From: Ascidia mentula
Lineage: Eukaryota; Chordata; Ascidiacea; Phlebobranchia; Ascidiidae
Assembly (NCBI GenBank): GCA_947561715.1
Contig: OX387203.1
Span: forward strand, 18,476,001-18,540,000
DNA length: 64,000 nt
Reading direction: 5' to 3'
Of the stretch, positions 1 through 11,300 are shown one piece after another. The position numbers and the translations under genes were made by a program. The notes under the pieces are model-generated. The model had not been told where the DNA came from and made no database searches. It saw only the letters and a program-made list of their open reading frames with translations. Position 1 is the first letter of the stretch; every line of letters begins with the position of its first letter.

Positions 1-194
1 CATATGTTTTGTACGCGACCAGAAGCAGATATTCCCAATGACAACAGCAACAATAAGAACGGCATCAAGTGCCAAGGAGGCTATGTTCATGATTGCAGAA
101 TTTGGTATTGATTCATTTGTAGCAGAAGTTTGGAGATCAATTGCTCGTTGTTGCTGTTGTTGCTTTTTTGAATAACATTTATCACAATAAGAAA
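1..194 (-). CDS. Possible partial exon with a transmembrane helix, gene cut by window edge
   Basis: Reading the minus strand from a candidate acceptor (CAG at 195-197), the frame starting with two bases of a split codon stays open to the window edge, about 64 codons. It gives a short stretch with two cysteines, a glutamine run (QQQQQ), a polar Thr/Asn/Ser stretch and then a hydrophobic helix around residues 41-58 (core LALDAVLIVAVVIGN) followed by basic residues (WSRTK). That order fits an extracellular domain, one membrane span and a cytoplasmic tail. A candidate upstream exon (502-558, minus, ATG to a GTAAGT donor) is in phase 0 and would splice into a different frame that soon stops, so it does not support this reading. 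No family recognised. It could be a chance open frame. Confidence 0.3.
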
Positions 195-779
195 CTGATG
201 GTGCCTTTAGGTGAAATAAAGCTGAGCTGTCTGCATGAACTGTGTAAATTCACATAGAAATACATAGCAACCTGTCAGTTAATTATTTTGAAACAATGGG
301 TTTTCATGACAACAATATTTGAACAACGATGCCCACTTATAGTTGCTTGTTGCTGCATCCCGTTTAACGACCTCTCTTTAGCAAAATAGTCAACATAATG
401 TGGAAGTCTTCGCCTGGTTTTGCGGGCAAGTTATTCATCAGGCAGCAAGCTGAACGGATGAGAATTAAATTCCTCGCAACAGTGGCGTAACCGCAACTTA
501 CATCAATCATAATTGGTTCCAAGACAAGCATGGGAACGTATGTTTGATTTAAATCCATTCAAATAGTGACTGTGCTTTTCAAAGCGCAATATATTTGCCT
601 TTATTAGAAAGCTGACTGAATTAACATGTTGCAAAACGTTTCCATGTTTCTGTTATGATGAGACATAAGAGTTTATATTTATCATCTTGCTGCAATACAG
701 AAGTAATGCCATGCGCTCGCATAGCAAGGCAGGATCGCCCCACTACGCAGGCCCTTTATATTTGGCGATCACAGCTCTA
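195..779. other. Intergenic or intronic stretch, no supported gene
   Basis: There is no convincing coding signal apart from a possible 19-codon minus-strand exon at 502-558 that ends at a consensus GTAAGT donor. The stretch is not one of the blocks repeated around the other receptor copies. That repetition begins near 780. Confidence 0.5.
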
Positions 780-2379
780 ATATTCTTGGCGATCACAGCT
801 CTTGCTGTAATATTTACGTTTTGTTGTTACATTTGTTACTATTCCACATAAACATTACGCCAATAGATATTAACATTAATTAATTTTTTCAATGTTCGTC
901 ACAAAAATGTCTGACCACAAAGAATGGACGCAGCCAGACACATCGGCTACCTGAACCACACATAGTTTCATTAAAAGGATTCCGCAGGTTAAACATTAGG
1001 TCTTAAACTCGCTGTTTTTGTTCTTTATAAGAGATATTGTAGATTATATTGTTATTTTTCACCACAACTGGTCCCAATAATTTGTGGATTCCGATCCGGA
1101 AAAATTCTTTGGCGCCAATTTCGGCGGTTATCTTGGCCAACAATATCAATCAGGATATAGGTTGAGTTTTTAATAGATTTTAACAAGCTCATCAATTCCA
1201 CAACGGAATTCAATCAAATTTTATTTCTGCACAAAATGAACTGAACGCGTATAAACAATAATAATGCAAAACAAAATGGAATGAGGACCGATAACATGAT
1301 GAAGGAATCGAGTTGATATTCATTCCTTCCTTACCCTGAGGAAGCCATGTTGGATAACAGACGAAACGTCGGTCAATAAAGTAACGTTTTTATTGTGTCG
1401 GAGGAACAGACATTAAATTTGACAAAACGATTGTAATATGTATGTGAAAGTTTAAATATTTTTTAACGAAAACACTTTAAAGAGATAAAACTAACCGCTA
1501 GTTTGTTCCAAACGGTAGTTGATGGCAAGAAGAATTAACTTCAAACAAAAAATCTTGTTGCTGCTCGTTTGATGCCACGTTACGATAAACGCAATTCTTA
1601 TTGGTATTTAAACTGACAGTTTGTCCTGCCAAGAATTTTACAACAGCTTGTTTGCATTAAATCATACTTATCCATGTTATCCATGATACACAGTATTATG
1701 TACAAGGCATGTGAAAGGTGGTTTTCAACAATTTTCGGTGAAGTAGTTGGCAGAATATATTTCCCTCTACCGATAGTTTGTATTGGTTTCATGAAACATT
1801 TCCAACATAATAACATCATATTTACAAGTGAACGATCATCCAGCAACATGATAAGTTCATATCCGTCGTTAAACACACTGATTTCATCCCCATTATGTTC
1901 CAACTTTATCATATTTCATCTCATACGATGGATGAATGGTACTTTGCACGCCACAAATGCACTCAAATGTTTCTCCAATTCGATAGAAAACAAAATAAAG
2001 CGGGGAAGTCACTGGCAGCAAGGGGAATCAACGCATCATTGTAATATCTAAAATGATTCTACCCAAGTTGATGTCAAGCGTTCCACACTCACACATGATA
2101 ACAGTGTCCATGTGTTGGATGCCGAGTCCGACCAACTCATCACGTGACTCATACCATGCTACATAAAATGATCACTCACAAATTACAACTGAAAAGCATG
2201 ACCGCGCATTAATAGAGACAAGGAAACCAAAAATGTCATTTGAAATATCAATTTTGTGTTGGAATTATTCTGCAATCACAAACAAAATTCCACACACGGA
2301 AGATAAGCGTATGGAGTCGGTTCTGTCAGTTCTATGTCAGAAAAAGTACTTCATATTTTGCACAAAACTGAATGCAAGG
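780..2379. repeat. 3'-flank block of receptor A, repeated downstream of the other copies
   Basis: This non-coding block lies just 3' of receptor A. It recurs at about 32205-33816 and 41057-42668 (downstream of the C and D last exons), and its inner part at about 22690-23643 (downstream of B). It contains a short segment near 1325-1385 with a GAAACGTCGG motif and AATAAAG, which resembles the 3' tails of some non-LTR or Penelope-like retroelements (weak resemblance only). Apparent ORFs in both strands are not conserved as proteins between copies. Confidence 0.7.
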
Positions 2380-2385
2380 TTTATT
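2380..2385 (-). promoter_or_regulatory. AATAAA polyadenylation signal overlapping the receptor A stop codon
   Basis: On the minus strand the TAA stop (2387-2385) runs directly into AATAAA, sharing one base. The arrangement is the same in all four copies, implying a 3' UTR of only a few tens of bases. Confidence 0.65.
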
Positions 2386-5300
2386 TACAGAGCAGTTTCT
2401 GCTTCAACCACATGTAAGTTTTGTCGGTTAGCAACCACAACCACATTTTCCTGTTGCTCTTCCTGTGGTTGTCGGATGAAAACGGCACGTAGGCCATCCT
2501 GGACTTTACCATAAAGTAGTTTCGGTGCGTTGGAGTAGATGAGGGGATTTAGAGAGCTGTTGATTGGGAGTAGGATGATTGCTGACACAGCGTACATCAC
2601 TGGAGGCATCGGCACTCCACCGAAGTTTACAAATGCCATGATTGAAATTGGAAACCAGCAGAGAAAATCGGTGATTATCAGTCGGAGGATTTTCTTTTGC
2701 ATTTCTGCCGAAACAAACAGCATTAATGGAATAATATGTTTGCAAATACGAATGCGGTTACCTTTGTTTTGTCTTGCCGCCCTTCCATCTCTTGGTCTCT
2801 CGTTCACTTGCCTGACACTGGCAGTTGTTTTCTTGTATATCCAAAAATATGTAATTGCCACAAACAAGAAAGCCAGAAAGTTTAGAGTAATGATGGCGAT
2901 TGAATATCCCCATGCCTTGTCGTTGGTCGTTACATACAGTTTGCTAATGCAAACACTGCTGCTGCTGTAATATCTACACATAGATAATTTTGAGGTGATA
3001 AAATTGACGATTTTGCGAGTATAAAAACGAACCCCAAATATCCAGAAATATCAAATAGCTCAGTGTAATTGTAATCCTCAAGAATATCCATAAAATCCAT
3101 CCAGGAATTAGCATCATTCACTCGCATGATGGCAGTGTTGAGTACTTGGGAATCGTTGCTTGTGAAGTTGTGTTGGAAAGTTACAAATCGATCCAAGAAG
3201 TTATTCATGTCTGCAAACGCAGCGCTAGTGTCATTCGAAACTGGTTTCACCACCAACACATCTACGACAAAATCTTACTAGAAAAGTCGACTGCAACATT
3301 GTCAAAAAACGGATTCTCATTCATCCAAGCTTTGGTTTCAAACAAATGTTGAAGTTGAGTTGTGAGTGGAATAAAAGCAATTGCAAACGAGAATGCCCAG
3401 GAGAGGATAATGGAAAAGATGACAGTTTTCAATTCCGGTTTCAAGGATGCATCGAGCGGCTGAAACAAAAGAGAACATTCACGTGTTTTCATTAAAAACA
3501 ATTAGTTTGCAAGCTTAGTGGTTATTTCAAATCGAGGGATAAGGAACATAGTTGTCAGTTCTAATTCTATCGAACTGAATTTTGCTCCTTCTTGCTCTAC
3601 TCTGTAGTTCCCAAATTGGGCAAAACTGTGTCATTTTAACAATATTCGTTTTGATTTCGTTTCTCATGTCAGGCTTAGATTATAGCGATATCTGTAAGAG
3701 TGATAATAAATAGCTTTCCGAAGATGAAAGATTTCCAGAGAAAAAGTTGTCATAAAATTTTGGAAAGAGCAGTCAACGCTTCAACGAAGTTGGCAATAGC
3801 TGACTTAACCAAATACAATTGTTTCACTTACGTTTTTCACAGCATACAGTCGGAATATGGTCAACAGAACCATTGTAAACACCGATGTTTCGCTTGAAAG
3901 CAAAACCAATAAACCCATTGTGGTGCAACTTCCGCTTGATCTCCAAATAAGGTCATGGGCACAATAATTTCCGGAGTATGTGACACCAGCGGCTCCCACC
4001 ATGATCAGATAAACTCCCATGAGTAGGTCGGAAACGGATAGATTCAAAACGAGTAGATGGTTTGTGCGAAATGCAGCAGATTGTGATTCTGTCGTCGCTA
4101 ACGTTTTACCTTCCATCACCATGACAACCTTAAAACAAATTAAAGGAATATAACACGTGTTCTTATTGTGCAACCAAGACTAAACAAACTTAGTTTAATT
4201 TACCAAATTTCCGGCAATGGCGAGCATCCCCATTATCCACACAATGGCTCGTAGAAATGGATTTGCAATTAACTCGTATCGTGATGAAAATATGTTTTCG
4301 TTGATCACTTTTGTATTTGTTGGGCACTCGTCTGACCAATCAGAGCATTCGCCGACTCCATTGAATTTCTATGTGGAGTAAATTAAAGAAAACTATGTAG
4401 TTAAGTTGGTCATATTGGCGTCTGTAAACAGCACAATGCGAAATTACTCTTTTGTATGTAATTGGTGAACAACGGAACTATGGAAATTAGACAAAAAATG
4501 TGTACTGCAATATACATGTGTAGTTTTGTGTACGTGGAAGGCGTGTGACGCGCTAATTGGCCAGAAATCTGGCGACAAAAATTAGAAGTAATTGGTAGAC
4601 TGGCAGTTCTCATCTAGTGGCAAACGTTGAGGTGTGCTTGTGTGGTTAAGTGCAAAGAACATGATTTGTGCAGTGGGTCGCACTTTATTTTTTGATATTC
4701 GTCCTTTTTACATTGGGCGCTTTTAAAGTTTCTTTCATATTGACGTCATTTTGTTTAATTATGAAAGTATCCGCCTCTGTAGTTCGGCTCTCAACTTTTG
4801 TTTTGATGGTGAGCCGTTAGTGCAGGGTGAACTGAGCGTTTACCATAGTTTGGGTTGAGAAATTAAGCGCTAAAAAACGGAGAAAAGGTCTTTCTTAATG
4901 GGTCCTAAAACTTTCCATACCCGCCCCCCCAATAAGTTTAGTGCGAATTCGGGTTCGCTGAATTAATTTCGGTCACAATAGTAACACGCACAATCAAAAC
5001 ATCTTTGCCACAGGACAAAAATATTGTCAACATGTGTTTACCTTCTCTTTCTTAACGAACAATGGATCTTTGTTTTCGCAATAAAACCTCCCGTCCTTTG
5101 TGCAGTTTATTTCGTCACTTTGATCATCGCAGTTAATTGTGAGGTCACAAACATCCGATTCGTTGACAGAAATCTGTCACAAGAATGTGGGAAATACTTA
5201 AACCGTCTTTGTGGTTAACTGTGTGCGAAAGATTCAACAAAGGGCATTATGACAAACAATACTGAACAACAGACACCGATACCTATTTGCCATTTATAGT

Positions 5301-8300
5301 TAAAATACAGTTTTGAAGTGATTTTGCTCTAACTCTTGCAATTAAGGTGTCATTAATTTTTTGTGGTTTTGTTGACATGAAATAACTTTACTTTGGCTCC
5401 GTTTAACGTTGGACAGTAGAATCTTCCTTCCTTTGTGCACAATTCTTCTGGATATTCGTCACTTTTATCCTTGCAATTGATGAAACCGTCGCATACTTTG
5501 GACATAGGAATATTGAGAAGTCCGTCTTTTGCGTCGCAGTGTTTCCGATGTTTGCAAATTTGAGGATCTTCATCGTTTTCGAAGTATCGATATGTGTCAT
5601 AAGTATCGATATGACCAGCATTGAAGATCCAACCAACGCAATCCCGCCTCCCATCGCACAGAAGTTTGTTGTTGAGCTTCCACCACAACCCATACTATGT
5701 AAAACACATCACGTGGTTCCTGGTATGTTTTTGTGCGAACGATTTGTTGCTCATGATGAAAGGAATATTTTGGTTGTTATTTTAAATGAATCTTTAATTA
5801 GTTATTGTAAGGCTTGTCAGGATTTCGTGGCTGTTACAGGAGGTTTTACCATTAGTAAGTTTTGAAACAGATTTCTCTGCCACAAATCTGTGAATCCGGT
5901 GGCGACAATTCAGCAGTGACCTTAAATTTTTGCTTGTGTGGCGTAAAAGGCACATGACACACAGCACTAATTCTTGTCTTTATGCTATTTTTGTTCACCT
6001 GCGTTGTTTATTTAAATCACTGTTCATTACATATATGCTCACATCACATCGCACTTTTGTTTATGTTTTCATCTTTTCTCACACTTTATTTTCACACTTT
6101 ATTTGTTTTTCTATGTTTGCCACGTGATCCCGTAACGCCCCGTTGATTTCATGAAAAACTGATTGGTTAATTTACCGGTGCGAGGAGGTGCTTTGGGTAC
6201 GATCGAGTTAGTTTCGAGATGGGTGTCGTGCTGTACTGAGAGTGAGTGCGGAAAAACGAAAAGAGTATCGATGGTATTGGTTTTTACTGAGTATATGTTC
6301 ATTAAAGAGAAGCCCATTTATCGAACCAGCGTGAGAGACTTTGGCTTCAGTGGTGATCCGTTACTGCAGGGTCCGGGCCGAGGTAGGAAATTAATCCGTG
6401 ACAACTTGCAAACTCAATTTGTCAGGTAATAGTGCCCATGTGGGACACCTAGAAACGTCCAACAAAACACTGACAGCAACAAACGTCATGACAGCAAACT
6501 TGTTCGGGATTTTTTTACCTGAGAATGTGATCACTATGTGATTGTCATGCATTACAAGATGTTTATTTCTCAAAAGTTTTGTTATAGTTTCTACATCAAT
6601 CAGGTAAAAAACAAAGAAAATAGCAAAATAAGCTTGACGAACAAATACAATTTGTGACCAAAGCGAAAATTAACTCTTAAACGTGTGGAATGTGACGACG
6701 AAATTGACTTTTCAAGCGACTCCTCTTTCAAACTCTCGCCGTGGTCGAAGTACTTAAATAACCGCAAAAGTGTGCCTCTTATTTTTGTGGCAATTGTTAA
6801 ACATTCAGGTATCACAAATCAGTACTACATGCCGTGGTTTAGTGCAACACAAATACCACATAAATTCCACGCATGTCAACTTTGCACAATAAATGTCTGT
6901 GGAAGCACGAGTTCTAACTGTTAACGACCTTGAAGGTATTTCTTTAGTAATGTTATAGGAATTAACGTAATAGAATTTTGTAAATAATTATTATCACGTA
7001 TTGAAGTCTTGTTCGAATTTTAGCAAAATAAAACTTTGGAATTTTTTTTCAATGTTTCAGATAAGCAATCTTGCATGCGAAGCTAGTTTTACTCCCCACT
7101 ACATCCCATAGTTGATTTTGAGCAATGGGATGGAATTCCAAACTCTGAGGTTTTGAAATTTAAGTACATTACAAACAGTTAACAAATGTACAAAGTGTCA
7201 AAGAGAGCGAACAATTTTCCATGATGATACGGAATTTGGTTGTAAATATGTAAGATGTTTTAACTCGCGATAAAAGTATTCAAACTTATAACTCGCTTCA
7301 TGTCTCTGATTGTTGGTTTGTTCCACTGTAGTTTAGAAAACTACAAGAACCAAACCATGAAGGTAAAAAATATTCATTGCGTTCGACTGCGTAAACATTG
7401 TTGCAAACGTTTGTTTAAACTGGAGATTGTCCAGCAAGTGAGTAAGTACAATGTGTTGGTAAGAACCTACAAATGTACGTAAACAACTAAACCATTTTCA
7501 TTAAGTCTGGTGAACTGACTTCCGACTAAAAATAAGTTATGTATTCTCACTTACCGCACACCACCACTCCCCCTGTATGTAGTTGGTTGTTGTTGTTGAG
7601 CAGTCGTTCTTCACTTCCTCATCCACACTGAAAATATTTGACTGTTTCGCGTTTATTTTATAATTAAAAATTCAAATTGAATGCAGATGATATTTACTTG
7701 TGACTTCTGTAGTAATTAAACAAACGTCTTTAAAACCCATACATGGGAATACAGCTCAGAACTGACCTAAAATTACGAAAAGAATTTATCCTCCAAACAC
7801 CTGCTGCACTCCACTGAAGCAAAAATGCCTCACACTGGATTTGTTCTCTTGTGATAACATTAATAGTATGCCAAGAAATATAAACAATAACAAACATTCG
7901 TTTGATCCTAATTGGTTTTAAAACACGGTAGCTGAAGAACCCAAACATATTGAAACCACTTTAACCCAACAAATAAAACTGGCAACTTGGTACAAAGCAA
8001 ATTTCCCATGCTTGGTTGCCCATTATTGAAACACTGTTACGTCACAAAGGTTGGTGGCTTGTAGTGCCGAGATATGCGATGACTTGCATTTAAAGTCTTT
8101 TTCGACTACAATACTTTGTAATCAAGGCCCAAAACATCTTTATGATGTCATAACAGTAAAGGCCCGTTTACACTACAGACGACTCCGTGTTTGTTTTATT
8201 ATGCGCGCGTGCTGAGTTGTGCTGGGATGGGATGTGCCGGTCTGTGCTAGGATGTGCTCGCTTTTGCTCGATGAGCATAAATTCGGGCACAGTTGGGAAC

Positions 8301-11300
8301 TGTAACGTTTATGCTGTGACGTAATGAGAATGACTTGCAGTTTTGTACCGCCCAGGTAAATACCACAGTTCTTGGAACGACACAGGAGAATCGCTCGTAA
8401 GATGCAATTATCGATATCGTGGTCTCACGCGAACGCATAATTCAAGTGTGTATAAATTCCGTAGTCTTGTGGTCTGAAATTATTCTGCATTGGGCTTTGG
8501 CCTAGTGTAGTTTCACTAATCTGTTCTACATTTTGGCGTGCTTGTGGGACCAAAAACGTCTGATTCCCACATATCTGCGTTGTGTCTTGGTGTATTCTGA
8601 ATAAAACAAACTAACCCAAGTTTGGTTTATCTGGAGTCTGGAGTCAGAAGTCGGGAAACAAATTCATTTGCAGCTGAACACGTAATCAACAAACAAAACA
8701 AACCCCAATTTCTACAATTTGGTGACCCCCTAACTGCAAAGTTTCCTGCAAAATTCGAAGAAAGAAGATTGAAGATAATTCTTCCAAGACGAACGACAAT
8801 CTTGACCGTGAGTACCAAACCAGTTGTACTTTTGGTCGTAATTCTTTCATCATCTAACTGCCACGAGGATTCTATTGATAATCTTTCATTAAAATTGCAA
8901 TCTGGTTGAATATTTATCAAGCTATATTCGAGCAATAATCTCGGCGTTCATTTCGCTGTTTCTTGGATTGCGCACAGTTGCAAATTGACGCGCAAATCTC
9001 TCAAATCTTGCTGAGATTTTCAAGGTTCCTCGCTTTCCATTGTTGGACCGTTGCTACTACCATCTCTCTTGTATTCATCAACCGTTCTTCCACATTTTTA
9101 TCCTTGAATGCTTTCCTGAGGATTCGTCAACTCCAGCCCTGTGTTTTAATCGAGCTCATTGGAGATTGTTTTTCGCGTACGCACGGATTTCATCGTTACC
9201 CCTACAACGTTGGATATTATTCGTGAATGTTCGTTTCACCCTGCACAATTTCCGTCTCGTTGTTTTGGCCAGGGCGGTCGGCGGGCGTTGGCGTGTCGCT
9301 GCGGGAAATCACACCGTCAATTCCGGCGGACCATCACACTGTGTTGGACCGATGCCAACAGGCAAGAATGAAACCCGACAAAGTCTGTTGCGCGAGGGAA
9401 GGTGGATTTCATTTTCAAGAACTTTACAGTCGAACCTATGGAATGCTGTTGGACTATACAATTTCGCTGTCAACGGTCATGGATTATTAAAGGCAATGAA
9501 CTAAATTTTTACCTGCCATTGCAAACATCAAGGATACTTCAAGAAATCTTGGCTACAAACGTCAGAACATTGTCGCAAATTACCCGGTAATGTGCATACT
9601 ACTTTTGTTTCTACTCTTTTAAGCAATGCCTAGCCCTCAGTGGTTATGTAATACTAATCCCCTTATGTTCACTTTCTGTAAAAGGGTTTTTAAACTTTGT
9701 TAAGTCTTATTGTCACCGAAACGTTAGTTAATTTTATTCCCTGCGTAATTGACGTCTGTTAAATGTGAAATGTGGATTCAACCCTTATAACGTGTCTGCA
9801 TCAAAGTTAGCACGGGGCCTGACACCTTTATACTACATGGCGCGAAATTAAGCAAGGTCGCCGGATATGCCTCCTCACTCATCATGTCTGAAACCCCAAT
9901 AGGAAAAATCCTTGGTCTAGTTTTGTTTTGGTTTGATGAAGCACGTAACTGCTGATTGACATATTTTACGCATGGTTTTGTTGTTTGGCCATTGTTTTGT
10001 GACATTTACTTTGACAAAGCTAAAATATCACTTTTCTTCTTATTCTCTTTTTCTCTTTCATATCGTTCTTTTGCCTGTTATGTAAAACACTTTTTGGGGC
10101 GTGGCTTGTGTAACGTTTATGCTGTGACGTAATGAGAATGACTTGCAGTTTTGTACCGCCCAGGTAAATACCACAGTTCTTGGAACGACACAGGAGAATC
10201 GCTCGTAAGATGCAATTATCGATATCGTGGTCTCACTCGAACGCATAATTCAAGTGTGTATAAATTCCGTAGTCTTGTGGTCTGAAATTATTCTAAATTG
10301 GGCTTTGGCGTAGTGTAGTTTCACCAATCTGTTCTACATTTTGGCGTGCTTGTGGGACCAAAAACGTCTGATTCCCACATATCTGTGTTGTGTCTTGGTG
10401 TATTCTGAATAAAACAAACTAAACCAAGTTTGGTTTATCTGGAGTCTGGAGTCAGAAGTCGGGAAACAAATTCAATTGCAGCTGAACACGTAATCAACAA
10501 ACAAAACAAACCCCAATTTCCACAGAACATTTCAGCACACATTGATGCGAAAGTGCAAGGCGACTGCTTCAAAGAAGAGGACGTATATTATTTTGGTTTG
10601 TGGTTGTGTGATGTGACCGCGTTTGGCATGTGAGCGATTGTTTTGAGCGCACGAAATGGCGAAATAACTGAATTACAAAGCAGTGTGTGGAACGGCGTCT
10701 CAGCGGGATGCTGCTGTGGAAAACCATTGTCCTGGTTCAATTATACCATCTTTGTTTTCATTATCTGTAGTGCTACCTTGCGTCGTAAAAAATATCTAAA
10801 ACAGTAACTGCCTTAAGTATGTAACACAGTACATGCCTTAAGTATGTAACACAGTACATGCCTTTTGTTGAAGAATATGTACAGCCAATAGCAACAACTT
10901 CAATTTGAACCTATAATATCGCTGGCGGGGCCGAGAAATGCAAGGCAAGAGTCCTTACAAATTATCAACGTAACTTGTCACTTGCACTTGTCGGTTTAGT
11001 GTTCGATTATTCCAGTAGTGTAAACACCGTGTGTGCCAGACTGTGCTATGTCGTGCCAAACTGTGTTCGTGTGTAAACGGGCCTTTAAGGAATGGGTATT
11101 TTTCCTGCAGCAGCGAAACACATCCTTAACACCTGCATTAGTTGATGAGTCGTGCCAATGAAAACAAGTCATGTAGTATTTACAGACACTTAACACATAT
11201 TACACTATTGCAAGTCATAGATTCCTAGTTACGCAATGGATGTCAGTGATTTCAATCCAAAGAACAAACTAATGCTTTATCACTTACTAATGAAATTTGC

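Larger units (their letters stand above)
8301..10524 (+). mobile_element. LTR retrotransposon, 416-bp LTRs, degenerate or non-autonomous interior
   Basis: Two direct repeats of 416 bp (8301-8716 and 10109-10524) start TGTAAC and end near TACA/CACA, and are flanked by the 4-bp duplication GAAC (8297-8300, 10525-10528). Inside each LTR are a TATAAA-like box and AATAAA. The 5' LTR is followed at 8717 by TTTGGTGACCCC, in the place expected for a primer-binding site. The interior is only 1392 bp and shows no reverse transcriptase, integrase or recognisable gag, so the element is defective or non-autonomous. The same insertion survives as a solo LTR in receptor D (48798-49206), while B and C have the empty site. 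Confidence 0.85.
8159..11085. mobile_element. TA-flanked inverted-repeat element in receptor A intron, carrying a nested LTR element
   Basis: Inverted ends AAGGCCCGTTTACAC and GTGTAAACGGGCCTT lie between TA dinucleotides (8157-8158, 11086-11087). Just inside both ends are GTGCTG/GTGCCG-rich motifs. Uninterrupted copies at 29957-30872 and 38809-39724 are 916 bp and have no coding capacity, so this is a MITE-like non-autonomous DNA transposon present before the receptor copies diverged. Here it is expanded by a nested LTR retrotransposon. Confidence 0.7.

Noticed and set aside
2539..2970. Plus-strand ORFs opposite the TM5-7 exons (also 23797, 33976, 42828)
   Set aside because: They are antisense shadows of a well-supported coding exon and have no domain signal of their own.
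9040..9590. gag gene in the LTR element interior
   Set aside because: Overlapping open stretches in three frames show no zinc knuckle or capsid-like pattern, and none extends over a usual gag length.
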